A DNA stretch of 64,000 nucleotides from Sequoia sempervirens. Taxonomy: Eukaryota; Streptophyta; Pinopsida; Cupressales; Cupressaceae. The translations under genes were made by a program, and so were the position numbers. Shown piece by piece: positions 35,100 through 48,503 of the stretch. A model generated the notes under the pieces. It was given only the letters and a program-made list of their open reading frames with translations. It ran no database searches and was not told where the DNA came from. The stretch is from NCBI GenBank assembly GCA_007258455.2, contig VDFB02193867.1, forward strand, positions 532,013,071 through 532,077,070, written 5' to 3'. Numbering within the stretch: the stretch's first letter is position 1; each line of letters starts with the position of its first letter.

Positions 35100-38000
35100 C
35101 AATGTATCATAACCTAAACATAATTTTTTTGGACTAATTTCATTATAGTCCTCCCATGTAGCACTATCCTCTACATACTAGTCCTATTGGACCTTACATT
35201 GAGGTACCTCTATGTTATCCAAGTGGAGCATGTGTATTTAGATCACTCTGAGAGGCTTGATCATTACCACCCATGGGTCCTATAATTGTAGTGCATTCCA
35301 ATCAATTACATGATTAACACCTAGTATATATTTCTTAAGATAAAACATATGAAACACATTGTGCATCTAGGCAAGAGTTGGTGGTAGAGCAATCTTGTAT
35401 TGAACTGGGCTGATCTCTTTGAAAATTTTGAAAGGTCCTACATATCTAGGAGCTAGTTTGGATGAATTTATAAACTTTATGGAATTTTTCTAAGTTTTGA
35501 ATCTTAAAATCACTTTTTCTCCTACTGAGAAATGTCTTGGTATATGTTTAGCATCAGCATAGCTTTCTTCCTATCGTTCGCCTCTGCTAATATCTTTTTA
35601 ATCAACTTGATCTATTCTTCTATTTTATAATATTTTTGGACCAAGGTTAATCATATCTTCTAGCTTATCCCATCATATAGGATTTCAACATTTTCTTTTA
35701 TGGAATGCTTCAAATGGAGCCATATTTATCATGAAATGATAGGAACTATTATAATAAAATACTATAAGTGAAAGATAATTATCACACTTGTATTGTTGAC
35801 TCATGGAATACATTCTCAATAAATCCTCCAAAACTTATTTTATCCTTTTCATCTTACCATCTATCTCTCGGTGATAAGTTCAACTTATATTCAATTGAGT
35901 TCCAACTGAGGAGAATAAGGTTTGCTAGAACCTTGATATCATGTGTGTATCCCTATTTGAGATTATCTTCTTAGGAACTTCGTGCAAACTATACACTTTC
36001 TGTACAACCATGCGAGCTATAATTGGTACTCAATTTGTCAAATTTCTAGGTATGAAGTGAGTTTCCTTGGTGATTCTATCTACCACTACCAAAATAACAT
36101 TATACCTATTTCTAGACATAGGAAGACCTTGTACAAAATTCATACGGATGATCTATCACTTCCACTTTGGAATATTGTTAGGATATAGGAGTCCTATTAG
36201 GTGATGATGCTTTTCTTTCACCCTCTCGTATTCTAGACATCTACATACAAATATTGCATCATCCCTCTTCATTCATTTCCAAAAATATAGTGGTTTCACA
36301 TTTATTAGAAGTTTTTTCACTCTAGGATTTCTTAAATATCGTGCAGAATGAACTTCTTTGAATATGATATTCCTTAACTCATATTTCATAACATACATTC
36401 TTCCTCTAAAACTTAATAGTCCATTTGGTTCAAAATAAAACTCATCATACCTTGAACCTTGAGGATTGTTTATGAGAGATTCCTTCACTTTCTTGTAGTA
36501 TTCGCCACCCTTGGACTTTTGCAACACTTGATTCTTGAAATCTAAATAAATAGAGATCATTATGAGATGTGCCTCCATGAATGTAGAGCATTCGCTACTC
36601 AATTTTCTTTTTCCTTGGTATAACTAATCTCAAAATCATAATTAGATATAATTTCTAACCATCCCATGTGACAAGAATTAGGATGTGGTTGAGTGAAAAA
36701 ATACTTAAGACCTTGGTGGTAAGACCTTGACTTGAAAGGTTTTCTTAGAAAATAGTGTCACCACATTTGAAATGCATGCACAATTACAACTAGTTCAAGA
36801 TCATGAGTAGAAAATTTTTGCTCATATGTCTTTAGCTTTCTAGACTCATGGGTGACAAATCCTCCTTATTGCATAAGTAATCCACCTAATCCTTCTCTTG
36901 AGGAATCAATGGTAACCACAAAATGGCCTTCTAGATCAAGAAATTTTAACATGTGTGTTATAGTTAGCTTGTATTTTAGTTGATCAAATGCCTTCTGGCA
37001 TTTTTATAACTAATTAAATATTTTTCTTTTCCTTTATAGAGAAATAATGGGATAATAAATTCTTGAAAAGTTAGCCACAAACTTTTTGTAGTGACCTTCC
37101 AATCCCATGAAACCATTGACTTTTTTCACATTTTTCAATACAGACCACTCCAAAATGGCTTTTATCTTCGTTGGATCTACTGCAATTCTCTCAATTGAGA
37201 TTGCATGACCCATTTACTGTACTTATTTTTGAAAGAAAGTAAATTTTGAGAGCTTACCATATAGCTTATGCTCTCTCATAAGTTGAAGAATGATCTGCAA
37301 ATTTTTGAGATGTTCTCCCTCATTCTTAGAATATATAAGAATATCATCTAGAAACACAAGAACAAACTTATCCAGGCAATCTATGAATACATTGTTCATC
37401 AAATTCATGAATGTTACAGGGGCATTTCTTAGTCCAAAAGGTAAGACTATGAATTTTTAGTACCCATACCTTGTTCTCAAGGTTGTTTTATGAATATCTT
37501 CATCATTAAGCCTTAACTAATGGTATCCAGATCATATATCAATCTTTAAAATGGGTATGTGCAAGATCATCATGGAAAAAATAGGCCCTTAAGTGGCAAA
37601 AAATTCAGAAAAATCAGAGTTAGGCAACTTGACATAAAATTTTGAATAAGTTATCTATATTATTTCAAAAATATGTAAAAATAGAATCTGTAGCAAATTG
37701 AGTGTAGTTTCTAAACTACTAGGTTTGTTTAAAAAAAAAAACTATTTGGTGAAAATTTGAAATTTCAATGCAGTGGTACTTAAATTTCAGGGAAAAAATA
37801 AGAAGTAGGTGTCTGTCTGACCACCCTAACCACAATAAAATGATAGTAATTTTTTATAAGATTTTAGATATAAGTACAGGACTGATGCCCTCATGTGATG
37901 CATATTTTTTTGTAATTTTTTTCCAAGTAAATAATTAATTATGAATTTTTTATTACAAATTTTTAAAAAATATAAAAACTCGTATGTCTAACCACCTTAA

Positions 38001-40459
38001 CTTGGTCAAAAATTCATGAAATTATTTTTTTATTTTTTTAATCCTATAGTATGTGAACTATAGAATGTGACGCATGTTTTGGATTCAAAAAATGTGATAT
38101 TGTTTGAAAGCTATAGATTTTTTTTCAATCAACCTATCAATCATGACTTTAGTCGTAATTTCAATAGAAAATGAATAATAAATACTTATTAATTTCAAAG
38201 TAAAGCATAATTTATATCGGTGGAAATCTAAGAATCTTCTTTAAAAACCCTTTTCGTTTCATCTATTTTGGGTAAAAAAATAGTCGTTAGCCACATACCC
38301 ATCATATTGCCACTTTTTGGCCCATTATGATCCCGCACATACCCAAATATAATGTCCCCACACATTTGATCGAAGAGATCATCTATATATGGTAAAGGAT
38401 ACTTGTTCTTTATTATTTCTAGATATTAATCATACAATAATCTAGATACATAAGTGTAATGTACCATCCTTATTTTTAACAAAGATCATTGATGCTCCCC
38501 AAGGTGAAATAATGTATTTGATCAAAACTTGGGCTATCAATTCTTATAGCTGAGCTTTCAACTCCATCAATTACATTGTGGTCTTTTGGTATGGAGCTTT
38601 TGAGATTGGTTTTGATCCATGAAATTATATCTATAGATAATTCAAAAGATCTCTTAGGAGGCAATCTAGGAAGTTCATTTGGAAATACATCCTCAAAATA
38701 TTGTAGAAAAGGATACTTCTCTATATGATATTTGTCTTGATCCATAGATTTCTCTTCTTCCATCCCATGTATTTTTTGAGACTCATAGTACATTAATTCA
38801 TCTTGAAAGATAAACTCTTTGTAATCATCCATTTTCTCCATTTTGACTAGAAATATTTCATACCCTTTTTGTTGGGTCCTCTTCAACTGTACGCTAGATA
38901 TTTTCCTTAGATTGACTTCTCTAGGATTTCCTTGTAGGAAAAATTTGTTCCCAAGGTTGTCCATACACTCTACTATTTTTATAAAACAATATACATTATT
39001 TGTATGCCTCCACAACCATTATATTCTTAGGAGATTGTAGGAACCTAAGGGTGCTACAAACATGGTCACTTTAGTCAAAAAAATTAGAAGTGCAACCTTG
39101 GCTTCAAACAAACACTGCTCTACCTAAGCTCTCATCTAGTTAGAATACTCTACTGACCAGGGTTTTTCCATATAAGTAGCTTTTCTAGAAAAATCATCTA
39201 CTATTTTTGGTGAAATAAAAATTTTCTTTTCACCAATGTCTATTAAAATTGAAATTAAGACACCAAATAAAGTACCTAGAGTGTCAACTCAATTAATTTG
39301 GTACTCTGCCTATCGATTATCCAGTGTTGCATGTATCCACTATTGAAAAGTTTCCTACTAAGTTGGTAAGGGATTACAACGAGGTTACACTCCTTGTTTC
39401 TTATTAGGAAATTGATTAGCATAGTGGTCACCTCCACATGTGAAGAATGATTCTAGAGGCCCTCTCCTTTCAAAAGGCTTCCCCGAGTTATCACCATTCT
39501 TCTTGGAGTTGTTATTATTCTTCTTGTCGCCCTTGGATTCATTTCAATTATTTTGGAATCCCTTGTCACCTTTCCTTTTGAATTCCTTCTTAATATTATT
39601 TTTCTTGTATGATTGGTAAGATTTTGCCCAGTTGAACATTTTAAGGTTCTTTTCCTGATAAGTAGATATGAAGTTTAGCTTTTGTTCTTATTTTATAGCC
39701 TCATGCAATTGGTCCATTGTTGTGAGAGCATGGACATAAAATTCACCTCCAATTTGGGCATTTAGCCCCATGATAAAATTCCTTATTCAAAACCTCTCAT
39801 CCTTCTGATATTTGGGCACATACTTTAGGAGACTTCTCCCAATACTCAATTACTGATGAGTCACCTTGCCTCAGGTTCTAGAAATCAGTGAGTTTTTTTA
39901 TCACCGAACAATTGTAATAACCATCTTTTCCTAAAGATGATCATGGACTAATATCATGTTAAGCTCAATGAACTCAACCCTAATTCTATCTTTTTGTCAA
40001 TCCACCAAGTGGATGCTTCTCGTGACAACTGATATGCTCCCCATACCTCCTTAGTCACTTTGGAATAGTTCCTTATTTTGAAGTATTTTTCAATTTGAGT
40101 GAGCCAAGCCTTTGCTACATCTCCACTCACCATTTCATAAAACTTAGGTGGAGTCACCTTCTTCATATCCCTAGATAATTCAAGGGCTAATTTTTTTATT
40201 TTCTCGTATGAAGCCTTGACTCAGACTTGTTTTCTCCATGCCCACTCTAGGTGGTGTGCTAATGTTGGTTTTCATCTTCACCTTTTTGAGATGCTTTATT
40301 TTTTGGCCTACTCTAGCCTCTGACCTCTTTCTCTACGATACTAATTCTCGCCCCTGTTTCATTTAGCATTGCAAGGACTTGAACTAGTTTTTCATCGGGG
40401 TTACTAGAAGGTTGAGTTACCTCCTAGCTAATTCCAATGTTTATTTTGGTTCAAACCAT
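35100..40459 (-). pseudogene. G1 gag-pol, chromovirus type (decayed)
   Basis: Read on the minus strand. Gag begins near 40,459. A retrotransposon Gag core lies at 40,166-39,954 (AKAWLTQIEKYF). A damaged zinc knuckle FTCGGDHYANQF is near 39,440, with first and last Cys lost. Protease is near 39,230 (LIDIGEKKIFIS, active Asp kept, Thr changed to Ile). RT follows with YFEDVFPNELPRLPP, YPLPYIDDLFDQ, KIDI, YGYxKFIVLPFGL and FLDDILIYSK (to 37,223). An integrase zinc-finger segment is EVHSARYLRNP (36,360-36,300). The integrase C-terminus reads LAQMHNVFHMFYLKKYI near 35,350. A chromodomain-like ATWEDYNEIS is near 35,150. It cannot be expressed as a whole. M1 splits the RT. Confidence 0.8.
37553..38344. 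mobile_element. M1: terminal-inverted-repeat element in the G1 RT
   Basis: GGGTATGTGC at 37,553 is mirrored by GCACATACCC ending at 38,344. The inverted similarity extends about 40 bp inwards with gaps (GATCATxATGG, GGCCC, AAGTGGC). On the minus strand the RT reads DQMCGDIIF before it and LKIDI after it, which is the uninterrupted order in other gypsy RTs. The 792 bp are AT-rich and non-coding, so this is a MITE-like, non-autonomous DNA transposon. A 3-4 bp target duplication (ATTT/ATTT on the minus strand) is possible. The superfamily is not assigned. Confidence 0.7.
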
Positions 40460-40670
40460 GTTGATTTTCTACTTCACCTAAATTTTTCAACTTATGCATG
40501 CAAGTAGTTCCTCTAATTTACATTTGATTTAAACAATAACAAACATTCATTCATTTAACTTAATCAAATGGAGGGAGATTTTTTAAAAAATTTGAAAACT
40601 TTATTATATTATTAATGGATTTACATAATATCCTTAATACAAAAACTTTGACTCTTTGCATCTATAGGTT
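40460..40670 (-). other. G1 5' leader, left segment
   Basis: AT-rich leader between the gag start and the C2 insertion point. It ends AGGTT, which pairs as a target duplication with AGGTC at 63,111-63,115. I see nothing coding in it. Confidence 0.55.
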
Positions 40671-42160
40671 TGTTAAAAGGTGCAGGACAACTGAGAGGGG
40701 GGAGTGAATTAGTTGTCACCAAATTTAAACTCAAAACTTCGACACTTATCAATTCCACAACCACACTATTCTGTTATTAATTGTGAACATAAAATGTAGA
40801 TAACAGAAAGAAAAATCAACATAATGAACGCTATATTTTACATGGAAAACCCAATGAGGGAAAAACCACTGTGAGGATTAAATCACAATATAAAGAGATA
40901 GAAAAACTGAATATAAAGGCTCACTACCTAGAAGAGGACTCACTATCCAGATACAAAGGTTCACTGCCTACAAAAAGGACTCACTATCCAATAGGGAGGA
41001 TCACTTCCTACTGATACAAAAGAAAACAAAATATCCACCACAACAATTTACACACATCCGCAACCTTGATTAGAATATTGCAAAAACCTTCAGCTCATTG
41101 CCTTCAGGAATCTAACACAATGAAGTATTGGTGCCTCAACTTACTTTCACACAATTCTACTCTTCACTTGTGGCTTACTTCGTTACTTTGCATCATTCAA
41201 TTCTTCACATCTCGACTTGCATTTATACCATCTTCAACCTTAGAAACTTTCTCCAAGATCATCCACATAAGCTTCATCTCATAAATTCAAATTAGGTCGG
41301 CAACTCAACATTCCTGCGGTGGAAAGGAATGAGAGTGGACCAATTAAATGCTTAACCAAGACCAAAAAATAATTTCTTGGATCAACCACACACTTAATTA
41401 AATTTTAATTCTTCATATGAAGTGTAAACACTAGGCCAACCAAACCTAATGAAAACACAAATGAACATTGAAGTACACACTTTCTAGCAAGAAGATAACA
41501 CGTGGATGGCGTAACACACTTCATCATGCATGAGAAAACCTCTCAAGTTCCTTCAAATACATTTGCAGCAAGTGTAACAACCTTTGAACACATAACTCCT
41601 TCAATCAGTCCATTTGGACTATGCAAACATATACAACTCTGAAACTCAACTTCTGGATCACGAAACCATAAACAACTTTGCCATAACCCAAAGAACACCA
41701 TTACACAACATATTCCAGATCCGAAAGACCTAAAACAAAACAACGGAGGACTACAGAGCGTAAACATCTCTCCCAGTCCACAGAAATCCAACTCTGCGAG
41801 AATAGTTCACACATCGGTGAATAGAACTTTCACACTCCATCACACCAAAATCTACAAATCAGTATATATCACCATTAGATAATCAACAATAATTCTTCAG
41901 ATCCACACACGCATAGGATCAACATAGGAGAAATGCATAGCACATTCCGGAGCACATACCTAACTCTGACTTCACTCTTTATTAATTTTCTCAAAAGCAC
42001 TTGGAAACTCATCATTTTAGCACATCTGCAACATCATAAGGATAGCTCCATGTACTCACAAGATCTCAACAACATCTCAACTATACATGAAAAATCTACA
42101 ACATTCTAAACTATGTTGACATTAATGGTAACATCACCAAACTTGCTCATACTTGCAACA
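40671..42160 (-). repeat. C2 3' LTR
   Basis: This 1,490 bp intact copy of the LTR aligns with 51,081-51,379 plus 61,918-63,110. The TATA box (GGTATAAATG on the minus strand, 41,222-41,229) is present. Its sequence around the E3 target reads 'cacttcctactgatac' and similar short direct repeats of 'aggctcact..cta'. Confidence 0.9.
41222..41229 (-). promoter_or_regulatory. TATA box in the C2 LTR
   Basis: GGTATAAATG on the minus strand; the same motif stands at 62,168-62,175 in the other LTR. It lies about 555 bp from the LTR end, as in C1. Confidence 0.6.
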
Positions 42161-42650
42161 ATCTCCCCCTTTGTCATTGATGGCAACACATGATGTGAAA
42201 AACCATCAAAGACAACTCTCTTCTTCTTCATGACTCTCTCTCCTTCCTTCTTCTACTATTTTTCACATGAATTTATCTCCCCCTTTTACATCAATGGAAA
42301 ATATCAAAAGGTCTGATTACTCCCCCTTAGGAGTACACCCATTCAACTCATATTGCAGCAATGAAAAAAATTTCTACTCCCCCTACAAAGTAGACCCATT
42401 CATCAATCCAGATAAATGAAGAATCTGTAATTCACTAGACTGATGCACCTCCATGTGCACCTAGTTCAAAGGGACAATGACCCCCAACCTCTCCCTAAGA
42501 TACTCAAAAGTATCCTTCGGAAGAGCCTTAGTAAATATATCTGCATTTTATTCCTTTGTTGACACATACTCCAACCCGACTTCATTCTCTCTCAAAAAAT
42601 GATATCTAATAGATATGTGTTTTGTTCTTGAATGCATCGATAGATTATTT
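42161..42650 (-). other. C2 3' untranslated region with four polypurine-like tracts
   Basis: The true polypurine tract (CAAAGGGGGAGAT on the minus strand) directly abuts the LTR at 42,161-42,173. Three more GGGGGAG tracts stand at about 42,277, 42,320 and 42,375. There is no gene. Confidence 0.75.
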
Positions 42651-42654
42651 GAAA

Positions 42655-45600
42655 TGTTTATAAAACTTTTGTTGTCACAAAAATAGGAATAGGCTCATCA
42701 CATATCACTCCAATATCTTTTAGTGTTTGCTTCATCCACAAAAATTGTGTGCAGTAGGATGCTACAACAATATATTCTTCCTTTGCAGTAGACAAATAAA
42801 CTGAGTCTTGTTTCTTACTCAACCAAGAAACCAATCTTCCACCAAGAAAGAAAGAACCTCCACTGGTACTCTTTTGGTCATCCACACAACCATCCCAATC
42901 TGCATCGGTATAAGCACTCAAGGTGATATCAACATCCTTAGGATACCATAAGTCATAATCCGGTGTACCTTTAAGATATCTAAATATCCTCTTTAAAACT
43001 GTAACATGTGCCTCTTTAGGATCAGCTTGAAATCTGGCAACTAAACATACTGCATGCATAATATCCAATCTAGTAGCATTCAGATACAACAACCCACCAA
43101 TCATAGATCTGTATTTGCTCTTATCAGCTTTAGCAGATTCATCATCTTTACTCAGCTTGCATACGGTTACCATAGAAGTACTAATCGGTTTGGATTCATC
43201 CATTCCAAACTTCTTTAACAGCTCTTTCACATATTTCAATTGTGAAATGAATATCCCTTTATCATTTTGATTTACTTGAAGACCAAGAAAAAATTCAGCT
43301 CGCCAATCATGGACATTTCAAATTCTTTTTTCATTTCTTCTGCAAATCTTTTACGCATGCCTTCATTTCCACCAAAGATAATATCATCAACATATACTAC
43401 CACTATCAACATTTTTTTACCTTGCACTTTGAAGCAAAGATTGTTGTTAGTAGAGCCTTTGCTAAATCCTTGCTATGTCAGGTATCTATCTAATCTTGCA
43501 TACCAAGCTCTGGAAACTTGCTTCAGTCCATACAATACCTTCTTCAACTTACAAACCATATCTAGTTTTTCTGATAACTGAAATCCTTCAGGTTGTTCCA
43601 TGTGCACTTCTTCCTCCAATTCACCATTCATGAATGTTGAATTGACATCCATCTGATATACTTTGAAGTCTTGTGTGCAAAAAATTCCAAAAACATCCTA
43701 ATAGCTTCCATTCTAGCCACAGGGGAAAATGTTTCTTCAAAGTCTATGCCTTCAACTTGTGAGTATCCCTTGCATACAATTCTTGCTTTGTTTCTTATAA
43801 CTTCACCATTTTCATTCAACTTATTCTAGAACACCCATTTTGAGCCAATTACATTCTTATTCATAGGTCTAGGAACTAATTCCCATGTTTGATTCTTTTC
43901 TATTTGCTGCAACTCTTCTTTTATAGCTCTAGCCCAACTCTCATCTTCACATGCTTCACACACAGACTTAGGTTCAATTTTGGAAAGTAAACACAGATTT
44001 ACCTCAGCTGCTACTTTACTTCTAGTCTTCATACCTTCACTCTTATCTCTAATTATTTATTCCTTCGGATGACTCTTCTATACATACTTAAAAGTTTTAA
44101 CAGCAGGTTCCAGGATTTTTTCTTCTTCAATCTCTTCTTCTTCTTCTTCTTCTTCCTTCTCCTTATTCTCTTTAGGTACTTGTCCACAGATAGGATCATC
44201 AGGTTCAACTTCACTTATCTCAATAGGTCTATGCATTTCCTCATCAACTTTCACATTAACACTCTGAAAAATATTCCTTAATCTTTTATTGAAGCATCTA
44301 TATGCTTTGCTAGTGGTTGAGTATCCAAGAAAAATTCCTTCATCACATCTAGCATCAAACTTCCCAAGATTTTCATCATCTCTTTTAATGTAACATCTGC
44401 TTCCAAATACCTTAAAGTACTTCACAGTAGGAGCCTTACTATTCCATAACTCAAAAGGAGTCCTTGTGATGTTGCCTCTAATCTAAACTCTATTAAGAAC
44501 ATAAACAATAGTGTGTATTTCCTCTCTCCAGTACACATTAGGTACATTTGATTCTTTCATCATGGTTCTTGCAGATTCTTGTACTATCTATTTTTTCCTC
44601 TCAACTACCCCAATCTGTTGAGGGGTTCTCAGAGTAGAAAATTGTCTTTTTATGCCATGATCTTGACAAAATGTATTAAATTCACTAGAAGTGAATTCTC
44701 CACCTCTATCAGATCTGAAAAATTTGATTCTTAGGTTCACTTCATTTTCCACTCTTGCTTTGAACACTTTAAACCTATCCAAAGCCTGAGTCTTTTCTCT
44801 AAGAAAAGAAACCCATGTCAGTTGAGAATAATCATCAATAAGGAGCATAAAATACATGTCACCATGTAGGCCTCCTATTCTAGTTGGACCACAAAGGTTA
44901 GTATGAATTAATTTCAGCATTCTGGTAGTAGATTGCTCTTTTCCCTTAAAACTGCATATTGTTTGTTTCCCTAATTGACAACTTCTGCAAATAGTATTAG
45001 TAGGCTTTATGATTTTAGGCAGACCTTAGACAACATCTCTTGAACTGATCCTGACCAGATTATCAAAGTTTACATGTCCCATTCTCTGGTGCCACAACCA
45101 ACTTTCATTGACTTGAGATACAAGACATTGACCATCAACACCCTTAAGCTGATAGATATTTCCATGAGTTCTCCTTCTTGCAACAACCATACCTCTGAAT
45201 CCTTTTTTGATTTCACAGGTATTATTCTGAAACAAAAGTTTAAAACCATTGCTACACATCTTTCCAACACTCAAAAGGTTATGCCTTAAACCCTTTACAT
45301 AATATACATTATCAATGCTGTGTATTCCATCAAAACTAATTGTACCTTTCCCAACAATCTTTGCTCCTCAATCATCACCAAACATGACCAAACCACAATC
45401 ATACTTTTCAAGTTTAGTAAACTTACTTTTATCTCTGGTCATGTGATTAGACCATCCACTATCAATCACCCAGTAGTCTTCATCCTGTCTAGAATGAAAG
45501 GTGGTGACCAAAGTACCTTCCATCTCATTCTTTTTGTTCTCTAGAACATTCTTTCTTGCATATTTTCCAAGGTTAGCAGACACAGATTTATTCTCCAAAG

Positions 45601-45847
45601 CTAAAAAAAAAGCATTCACTCTCATCACCCTCATAATCAGAGATTCTAGCTTCTTCTTTAACATAATACAACTTCTTATATTTCTTATCATTTCTATCTT
45701 TATCTTTATGATCCTTGTTCTTCTTATGTACAACTTATCTTCAAGCATGATGACCAATATTACCACAACTGAAACATTTAAAGGGAAACATACCTTTATA
45801 CTTACCAGTACCTTTCTTCAACTTCCTACTAAAATTATCTTCCAACT
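42655..45847 (-). pseudogene. C2 pol and 3' part of gag (copia order)
   Basis: Read leftwards: zinc knuckle FKCFSCGNIGHHA near 45,770. Protease YWVIDSGWSNHMT (45,480-45,440) has the active DSG intact. Integrase has LWHQRMGHVNF (45,110) and CRSCQLGKQ (44,980). Its DDE core reads HTNLCGPTR (first Asp changed to Asn), RSDRGGEF and GVVERKK. A Glu-rich linker follows (44,130-44,160). RT has [33 protein letters not shown] and YVDDII near 43,390. RNase H has TDADWDGCVDDQKSTSG and STAKEEYI (42,760-42,900). The integrase-before-RT order is diagnostic of Ty1/copia. Stops and frameshifts (for example 43,820, 43,628, 44,590) make it non-functional. Confidence 0.9.
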
Positions 45848-47730
45848 TGATGCAAAGCATCTACCAAAAATCAAAAACCAAAAACCATCAAGGGTGCTTC
45901 TGACCCTAAACACAAACATGAGAAGATCCACAAACCATTCACCAAATTCACTTAATCACTCAACCACATTTCTTTGCTCTCACTTGAAATTTTCTTTGCT
46001 ACAAAGTATCAAGTACTCAAAAATTGGCTCCAAACCATTATTAGACCCAAAAAAATCTCAACCATCAACATTTAAATAGGAAAAAAGCCAAAACCTGATT
46101 AGAAAACTCTGAATCCATCCATTCATTCAACATGCACCAATTTACTATTCAATGCAACTTGCTCCTCAAGGAAAAATGAAAACAAACCAACCATTCATGC
46201 TTCTAATATTTTACCAAACTTCCAAGACACTATAATTTTCATGTTTTTGATTGAAATAAACCAAATACATACTTACAAAACACTGAACCATTATATTTCC
46301 TATCTCTACAGTCAAGACACCACTTTGCACCTTGGGATCATATTGCTTAAAACATCAAATCAACAAGTTTTCTTTCTCAACTCTTCCCCAAACATTGAGA
46401 TATATTTACCAACATCACTTAGGTAGATTCAAACCCAAAAAAAACACCCATATCCCTATTTACTCAGTTTCATCTTCTTTCTTGCATTGTTGACTAAACA
46501 CTGGTAGTATTGCAAAACAACTAAAACGGGTATACCATCAAGTCCACATTGATTCTCGTTGGGAAGTACACATTTTCATGAACCCATATGGGTCTATTCA
46601 AACATACTTTAATAGTAGGTTATGTTACTTTGGAAATTATATCAACAAAATGACTATCCCATAGTAGAATGCACCAAATTAGGTCAAAAATATAAAGCAA
46701 CCACCATTGAATCAACTTGAAAACATTAAATAACCCTAGAAAACATTGAATTAGGTCACAAAACTATTGAATCCATATAATTTTAGTCTCTTAAGCCTTT
46801 CCAAAGATCATAAAATAGAAACCCTCATTATATGCCATTGAAGACTTCATAAATTAGGGGTTTATTAAAAATACCCTTTCCAGACCTTTTTACACTTAGC
46901 CACTACTTCAAACAAGTCAGGATATGTCTACACACACTCAAGGAATCATTTTCCAACCTTCTTGCATACTTCTTCAACATATACCAACTTGAAACCATCC
47001 TCTTTCTTGGAAAATTATGTATTTTCTTGTAAGGGTAGTGGCCACAACCTCATATTCTTGCCTTCCATGTTCTTGTCAACACACACACCATTTAAAGCAT
47101 TCTAACTACATTTAAAATAATATTTCCCACCATTCTAAACCTACAACAGTAGGATGGGGTTATAATCCTCACAAGACTCTCAAAACCCTTGACTGGGTTT
47201 TCAAGCAGATCACAAAAACTTGGTCTTTTTTTTGTCCTAAAACTGATGGAAGCCTATCAAAACACCTTTAAGTAATTGCTAAAATAAAAAATATATATAG
47301 CTTATAGACTGGTGGTCAAGAGAATAAAACTCTGCAAATACAGAGAACTGGGAACTTTATTTAGTTAATAGTTTCAAGAATATGCAATTTGCTTCTTCCT
47401 CGCCCTTTACAATACTTTATAGAGCTTTTTCATTAGTTAAGGAAAATACCTTTTCAATTCCAATGACCTATCCTTTCATTTTCCCACAAAAGACTCTTCA
47501 TCTCCCTAATTTTGTGTACTTTTTGTATTTTTACATTATTGACAACAATTGACACTTTTTGTCATAAAAGACAACTTTTGTAGTTAACCACCTAGAAACC
47601 TCTTTGAGACTTTAAATACATTAAATATGACCTCACATGAACCTTTTACATTTCTTTACATTTGAAAATTCATTTTTTTACAAAAATGCTTGATGGAGAC
47701 TTAGCAATATCTTTAGGTGCTCCTACACCA
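45848..47730 (-). repeat. N1 left LTR
   Basis: 1,883 bp, TGATGC...CACCA, collinear over its full length with 48,504-50,384 with scattered substitutions and small indels. A TATA-like CTATAAAG on the minus strand is at 47,415-47,422. Confidence 0.9.
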
Positions 47731-48503
47731 AACAACCCACCTGAAAGAATTCCTCAAGTCCCTTTGAGTACTGAATTATTTCAACTTTGCTTCTTCTTTC
47801 ACCTGCATATTAACTTTTGTCTTGTACTACTTCTTCTTTCTTTACTCTTTGAATCTTTCTCTTGTCTTTGTCTTGGTTCCATCCTTTGCCTTTAGCTTTT
47901 TCTTCATCTATGACTTCTCTTGTCTTCACTTATCTTTTCTTTTCCTTTTTCCATCTCTTTCTCTGCCCATCAAGTTCACAATCACTCTTCTCATTCAAAA
48001 GGACACATGAATATCCTTTCATAGCTCTCAACTTTCTACTAACCTTTTCTCAACCAAAGGACACAGGATTGTCCTTTCACACTACTTTTCCAAGAAATCT
48101 TTCCTCTTTTTCCACAATTCAGCTTTGACCTTCTCTGACCAATCATATTTTCATCTACTCCCATCAGTGGAGTGCTCTCAAACTGACTAACATCTCTCAT
48201 ACTAGATGAAAACTCAACTGCTTCTCACATAGGTATCCATCTCCCTCATTGCCTGACAATATAACTTTAGCAAACCATCCATCTTATCCAACAGTAGATC
48301 CTAAAAGATTCCTCACTCTCTATGAACCTTCTCCCCAGCTTAATCTCCATTGGAGGATGGTGAACACAGACCTTTCCTTGTCTACCAACACACAACTTCT
48401 TAGAAATCTTCCTCTCTACAGCTTAGATGGATCAAGCACTTCCGACAACAACTCAAAAAACCAACTTAACCAACTATCAAAATCAACTAGCTCTGATAAC
48501 AAC
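47731..48503 (-). other. N1 interior
   Basis: 773 bp, CT-rich on the plus strand, with no sustained minus-strand frame. It contains a twice-used 'caaaaggacaca..atcctttca' segment (47,995 and 48,055). It ends with the primer site. Short plus-strand open frames here look like composition effects. Confidence 0.7.

Noticed and set aside
35100..40459. Endogenous pararetrovirus instead of a gypsy element
   Set aside because: LTRs, polypurine tract, an integrase zinc-finger segment and a chromodomain-like end fit a Ty3/gypsy chromovirus; no movement or coat protein is seen.
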